DNA of 9,368 nucleotides, taken from NCBI RefSeq assembly GCF_015062905.1, contig NZ_SUTK01000054.1:1-9368 (forward strand), in the 5' to 3' direction. Within the stretch, counting starts at the first letter, position 1; every line of letters begins with the position of its first letter. Below, piece after piece: positions 6,736 through 9,368 of this stretch. Source of the DNA: Methanobrevibacter thaueri (GTDB lineage Archaea > Methanobacteriota > Methanobacteria > Methanobacteriales > Methanobacteriaceae). A program made the translations under genes and the position numbers. The notes beneath the pieces were generated by a model, which was given only the letters and a program-made list of their open reading frames with translations, was not told the origin of the DNA and did not search any database.

Positions 6736-7200
6736 ATGGATGAAAAAGTAACAACAATTCATATCACTAAGGCATTATCATTTTCAATAATTGTGGATTT
6801 GATGGATGAGTATCCAAACCTTCAGGAGATAACATGTGCTCCCAGCGTATATAAGAGAACCCCAGAAAAATATATCGAAGCACTGAAGAATCTGGACATT
6901 GAGGTCAGAACAAAGTACAATTGGGGAGCCAAATCAAGAAGCAACGACATCGAGTTTTATGTAGCTAAACTTTCCAATGAAGGTCTGAGCGCAAGACAGA
7001 TTTCACAAAGGCTTGAAATTCCACTCAGCCGTGTTTACTATCTGCTTAAAAAAAGCAAAACTAATTTTGACAACAGAAAAAGGAAACATGACCACACCAA
7101 AATCAAACAACTGAAAGAGGAAGGATTGACCGCAAAGGAAATTTCCGAAATGTTGGACATTCCTTTGAGAAGCGTATACTATATCCTCAACAAAAAATAA
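6736..7200 (+). CDS. DUF1699-like protein with two tandem helix-turn-helix repeats
   Basis: The 154-residue product has two parts. Residues 1-75 (YPNLQEITCAPSVYKRTPEK and following) resemble the DUF1699 family of methanogens, including the pattern of a short strand, a 'P-S-x-Y-K-+-T' turn and a W-G segment; this is from memory. Residues 76-154 hold two near-identical helix-turn-helix units: LSNEGLSARQISQRLEIPLS plus RVYYLLKK (79-106), and LKEEGLTAKEISEMLDIPLR plus SVYYILNKK (126-154). They are joined by a basic linker (NRKRKHDH). The paired repeats and basic linker predict DNA binding as a bipartite reader or dimer-like module, so a transcription regulator is likely. The start is supported by a GTGAT site overlapping the upstream stop. 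A palindrome lies 7 bp after its stop, ahead of the next gene, and could be a site it binds; this is conjecture. Confidence 0.75.
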   Translation: MDEKVTTIHITKALSFSIIVDLMDEYPNLQEITCAPSVYKRTPEKYIEALKNLDIEVRTKYNWGAKSRSNDIEFYVAKLSNEGLSARQISQRLEIPLSRVYYLLKKSKTNFDNRKRKHDHTKIKQLKEEGLTAKEISEMLDIPLRSVYYILNKK

Positions 7201-7206
7201 TTGTTA

Positions 7207-7225
7207 TGATTAATTATTTTAATCA
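7207..7225. promoter_or_regulatory. Perfect 7-bp inverted repeat upstream of the sugar-phosphate transferase gene
   Basis: TGATTAA, 5 nt (TTATT), TTAATCA is a perfect palindrome in the 45-bp gap between the DUF1699-like gene and the next gene. Its centre is about 30 nt before the next ATG and includes an AT-rich TATA-like stretch (TTATTTTAAT, 7214-7223). It could be an operator over a second promoter or a weak hairpin; it has few G/C pairs, so a strong terminator is unlikely. Confidence 0.4.
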
Positions 7226-7245
7226 GTAATAAGATATATTACATT

Positions 7246-8259
7246 ATGATGATTTTACCCCAACTTCCATTATATGCAATTGCAATAATCTGTGGCTTAT
7301 TGTCTTTTGCGGTAACAAGATTGACAATGCCGAAAATAATTTCCAAGCTCGAAGCGGCAGACATTGTCGGAAAGGACATACATAAATCCTGGAGACCGGT
7401 CGTTGCCGAAATGGGAGGATTTGGAATATTGTTCGGTTTCATTATAGGAATGTTTTCAGGAATATACATGCACGATATCCTGACATTTCCATTGGTGATT
7501 GTTCTGGTCGTTATCCTGCTTGTAGGAATGATAGGAATTGTTGATGATCTGCTTGCACTCTCATCAAAGGAAAAGTTCTTCCTGCTCTTTCTTGCAGGCC
7601 TTCCACTGATATGGGCTGCACCGCCTAATGTAGGTCTTTTGTACTTGATTACCATCCCTATTGCATTGTCGATAGGATCCAACCTGACCAACATGCTTGC
7701 CGGTTTGAACGGTATCGAATCAGGTTTGGGTGTCATTTCAATGACTTCACTTACAATAGCATGTATCATTTTGGGCAAATATGACGTTACAATCATTTCA
7801 ATGAGTATGCTCGGTGCATTGATTGCATTTCTGTACTTCAACAGATATCCTGCAAAGATCTTCCCTGGGGATACCGGTACACTCATCATCGGGGCAGCCG
7901 TTGTGTGCATTGCATTTATAGGTAGGGTAAAATTGATTGCATTCATCGTGCTTATGCCTAACATCATCGATGCTGCATTGAAGTTCTATTCAGCCGGAGT
8001 CATGAACAGACAGCAGCAAAAGCCGACACAGCTGAATGATGAAGGAAAACTTGTCCGTCCGGAACAGGGCTTCAAGTCTTTGATAAGACTGGTTTTAAGA
8101 AGGCCTATTGCAGAAAAGGATGCAGTTAAGATAATCTGGGCAATAGGGATATTCTTCGGAGCTTTAGGAATAGCTGTTGCTTTGGTGATGCCTGGAATGC
8201 TTGAAAATCAGACGCTTGTGAACTTCCTGCAAATCAAGGAAATGTTCTATCATATATAG
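7246..8259 (+). CDS. Polyprenyl-phosphate sugar-1-phosphate transferase (GlcNAc-1-P transferase-like)
   Basis: This integral membrane enzyme belongs to the polyprenyl-phosphate N-acetylhexosamine-1-P transferase family (MraY/WecA/ALG7). It moves a sugar phosphate from a UDP-sugar onto a lipid carrier at the cytoplasmic face. The 337-residue protein has about ten hydrophobic segments. Motifs seen: the Asp pair D100-D101 in GIVDDLLAL; NMLAGLNGIESG (149-160), the form found in eukaryotic ALG7 and archaeal AglH rather than the NMxDGLDG of bacterial MraY; FPGDTG (206-211, D209), the metal/nucleotide site; and a basic cytoplasmic loop after about 255 ending in RRPIAEKD. Substrate is not fixed by sequence: N-glycan initiation (AglH role) or a pseudomurein precursor role are both possible. 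It begins with two Met codons (7246, 7249) and lacks a clear ribosome-binding site. arfC follows 8 bp after the stop. Confidence 0.88.
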   Translation: MMILPQLPLYAIAIICGLLSFAVTRLTMPKIISKLEAADIVGKDIHKSWRPVVAEMGGFGILFGFIIGMFSGIYMHDILTFPLVIVLVVILLVGMIGIVDDLLALSSKEKFFLLFLAGLPLIWAAPPNVGLLYLITIPIALSIGSNLTNMLAGLNGIESGLGVISMTSLTIACIILGKYDVTIISMSMLGALIAFLYFNRYPAKIFPGDTGTLIIGAAVVCIAFIGRVKLIAFIVLMPNIIDAALKFYSAGVMNRQQQKPTQLNDEGKLVRPEQGFKSLIRLVLRRPIAEKDAVKIIWAIGIFFGALGIAVALVMPGMLENQTLVNFLQIKEMFYHI

Positions 8260-8264
8260 GTGAT
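8258..8264 (+). promoter_or_regulatory. Perfect Shine-Dalgarno site of arfC overlapping the upstream stop
   Basis: AGGTGAT, a full match to the archaeal consensus, begins inside the TAG stop of the transferase gene and lies 3 nt before the arfC ATG at 8268. It fixes the start codon and indicates translational coupling of two functionally unrelated genes. Confidence 0.65.
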
Positions 8265-8267
8265 TGT

Positions 8268-8939
8268 ATGAGACCTTATGTAATATTGAATGCCGCAATG
8301 ACATTGGACGGTAAAATTGCTACCGCATCAGGCAGTTCCAACATTTCCGGAAAAAAGGACCTTGAAAGGGTTCATGAGATAAGAAAGGAATGCGACGGCA
8401 TAATGGTCGGCATTGGAACAGTCCTTGCGGACGATCCAAGACTTACCGTTCACAAGATTGATGCAAAGCCTGAGGACAATCCCGTGAGGGTGGTTGTCGA
8501 CAGCAAATGCAGAACCCCTTCTGATGCAAGGATTACAAACGATGATGCAAAGACAATAATAGCTGGCGCCAATGAATACAAGGAAGAGTTCATGAAAACA
8601 GATACATATAAGACATTGAAGGAACGTGGCGTGAAGTTCTTCTTTTCAGGCGACAAAAGGGTTGACCTGAAGGCGCTGATGAACTATCTTCATGAGGAAG
8701 GCATCGAAAAGCTGATGCTTGAAGGCGGTGCGACACTTAATTTTTCAATGATAAAGGCCGGACTGATTGATGAAATCAGCATTTGTGTGGCGCCAATGGT
8801 AGTTGGCGGTGCCAATGCAAAGACATTTTTCGATGGAGATGGATTTAATACAATGGACGAATCAGTAAAGTTGGAGTTGATTGATTACTATCCATTAGAT
8901 AAGGACTTCATTTTAAATTATAAGGTCTTGAATGACTGA
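8268..8939 (+). CDS. arfC: 2,5-diamino-6-ribosylamino-pyrimidinone 5'-phosphate reductase
   Basis: The 223-residue protein is the stand-alone reductase of archaeal riboflavin synthesis. It reduces the ribosyl side chain of the pyrimidinone 5'-phosphate to ribityl using NAD(P)H, in the cytoplasm. It matches the RibD C-terminal reductase fold across its full length with no N-terminal deaminase domain, as expected in archaea. Motifs seen: NAAMTLDGKIA (8-18), GIGTVLADDPRLT (48-60) for substrate and nucleotide binding, VVVDSKCRTP (75-84), and the C-terminal LEGGATLNFSMIKAGLIDE (151-169) and VVGGANAKTFFDGDGF (178-193) segments. In methanogens this product also leads toward the deazaflavin of coenzyme F420. 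The last 22 bp overlap the end of the convergent membrane phosphatase gene. Confidence 0.92.
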   Translation: MRPYVILNAAMTLDGKIATASGSSNISGKKDLERVHEIRKECDGIMVGIGTVLADDPRLTVHKIDAKPEDNPVRVVVDSKCRTPSDARITNDDAKTIIAGANEYKEEFMKTDTYKTLKERGVKFFFSGDKRVDLKALMNYLHEEGIEKLMLEGGATLNFSMIKAGLIDEISICVAPMVVGGANAKTFFDGDGFNTMDESVKLELIDYYPLDKDFILNYKVLND

Positions 8940-9368
8940 CCGGATATTATCTTATGCCATATGAAATCATCACCTGCATAAATGCTTATCAATACTGATG
9001 CCAGTGTGGTCATGACAAATATCAGAAATACCTCTGTAGGCGTCAGGGCAAAGAAAAGCACAAGCAAAATTATTTCTCCGATTATGAATATCCTTAACGG
9101 ATTTCCTGTTTTTACATAGCTTAAAAGACCTAAAAGCACAGGAGTCATGATAATAGCCAAAATGTATAAGATTGATTCATATAATCCCACAAGGTTCATT
9201 ACCGGCAGGTTTAGAATGTACATGAAGAGATACATCTCAATGACTGTTAAAAAGAATCCCTGAACCCCTCCGCAGATTGCCTGGGACAGAGTATGCTTTT
9301 TTAAAAGAACCCTTGACCAGATCAGCACCGGATATATCAGGCCGAAAATGGCTCCAAAGGGACCAAGC
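8918..9368 (-). CDS. PAP2-type membrane phosphatase (dolichyl-diphosphatase-like), 3' part
   Basis: The frame is open from the window's right edge; the start codon is outside, and 149 C-terminal residues are visible. A GTG codon at 9328 is internal, since the same frame continues upstream with LGPFGAIFGLIYP. The third PAP2 phosphatase motif is seen as S-R-x5-H-T-x2-Q (SRVLLKKHTLSQ), where R and H are the catalytic-site residues. Gln in place of the usual final Asp is the form found in eukaryotic dolichyl-diphosphatases. The first two PAP2 motifs would lie off-window. After the motif come about 120 more residues with around four hydrophobic segments, longer than the usual PAP2 tail. A role in recycling the lipid carrier fits the nearby sugar-1-P transferase, though the gene is on the other strand. 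The gene overlaps arfC by 22 bp tail to tail. Confidence 0.7.
   Translation of the reverse strand, partial: LGPFGAIFGLIYPVLIWSRVLLKKHTLSQAICGGVQGFFLTVIEMYLFMYILNLPVMNLVGLYESILYILAIIMTPVLLGLLSYVKTGNPLRIFIIGEIILLVLFFALTPTEVFLIFVMTTLASVLISIYAGDDFIWHKIISGQSFKTL

Noticed and set aside
7201..7245. Rho-independent-style terminator after the HTH gene
   Set aside because: The inverted repeat there has mostly A/T pairs and is not followed by a long T-run; an operator or promoter element fits better.
7239..7967. Long minus-strand open frame (242 codons) opposite the sugar-phosphate transferase gene
   Set aside because: The plus-strand frame carries all expected family motifs; the antisense product is a low-complexity Ile/Ser/Pro/Met-rich sequence without recognisable domains.
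9326..9328. GTG at 9328 as the start of the right-edge membrane gene
   Set aside because: The same frame continues open to the window edge with hydrophobic residues, and starting at GTG would leave a PAP2 protein without its first two motifs.
1..9368. CRISPR array, insertion sequence, prophage genes, tRNA or rRNA
   Set aside because: No regularly spaced repeats, transposase or integrase motifs, terminal inverted repeats, or cloverleaf-like sequences were seen on either strand.

Overview
The window looks like chromosome of a euryarchaeal methanogen, most probably order Methanobacteriales (Methanobrevibacter/Methanobacterium-like). The evidence is both subunits of the archaeal replicative DNA primase (PriS, PriL), an archaeal-type MetRS with a fused tRNA-binding domain, a stand-alone archaeal riboflavin-pathway reductase (ArfC type), two proteins resembling families known mainly from methanogens (DUF530, DUF1699), AT-rich archaeal TATA elements, and Shine-Dalgarno sequences of the AGGTGAT type. 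Family names come from recognition of motifs and remembered family sequences; no search was run. The genus is not resolved.

Layout. Left part (1-2937): the 5' portion of priS runs leftward out of the window. A divergent two-gene rightward cassette follows: a very acidic protein I do not recognise (173 aa) and a CPBP/PrsW-like intramembrane protease (228 aa). After it comes leftward priL, which ends 6 bp from the protease gene. The cassette therefore sits between the two primase subunit genes in opposite orientation, and the protease gene is clearly more AT-rich than its neighbours. A 217-bp AT-rich region (2938-3154) holds the divergent priL and metG promoters.

Right part (3155-8939): a rightward, closely packed series of metG, a DUF530-like zinc-ribbon protein, a DUF1699-like protein with two tandem helix-turn-helix repeats, then after a 45-bp gap with a perfect palindrome a polyprenyl-phosphate GlcNAc-1-P-transferase-like membrane enzyme, and arfC. 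Several junctions have the ribosome-binding site overlapping the upstream stop codon, suggesting translational coupling. At the right edge a leftward partial gene encodes the end of a PAP2-type membrane phosphatase with the H-T-x-x-Q signature seen in dolichyl-diphosphatases. Its 3' end overlaps arfC by 22 bp.

How the genes relate: priS/priL form the replication primase. MetG serves translation. The sugar-phosphate transferase and the PAP2 enzyme would act at opposite ends of a lipid-carrier cycle (N-glycan or pseudomurein precursors). ArfC serves riboflavin and probably deazaflavin precursor synthesis. The least understood parts are the DUF530/DUF1699 pair, which together look like nucleic-acid-binding proteins, and the cassette between the primase genes. 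I saw no rRNA, tRNA, CRISPR array or insertion sequence, and no gene-free stretch longer than 217 bp.
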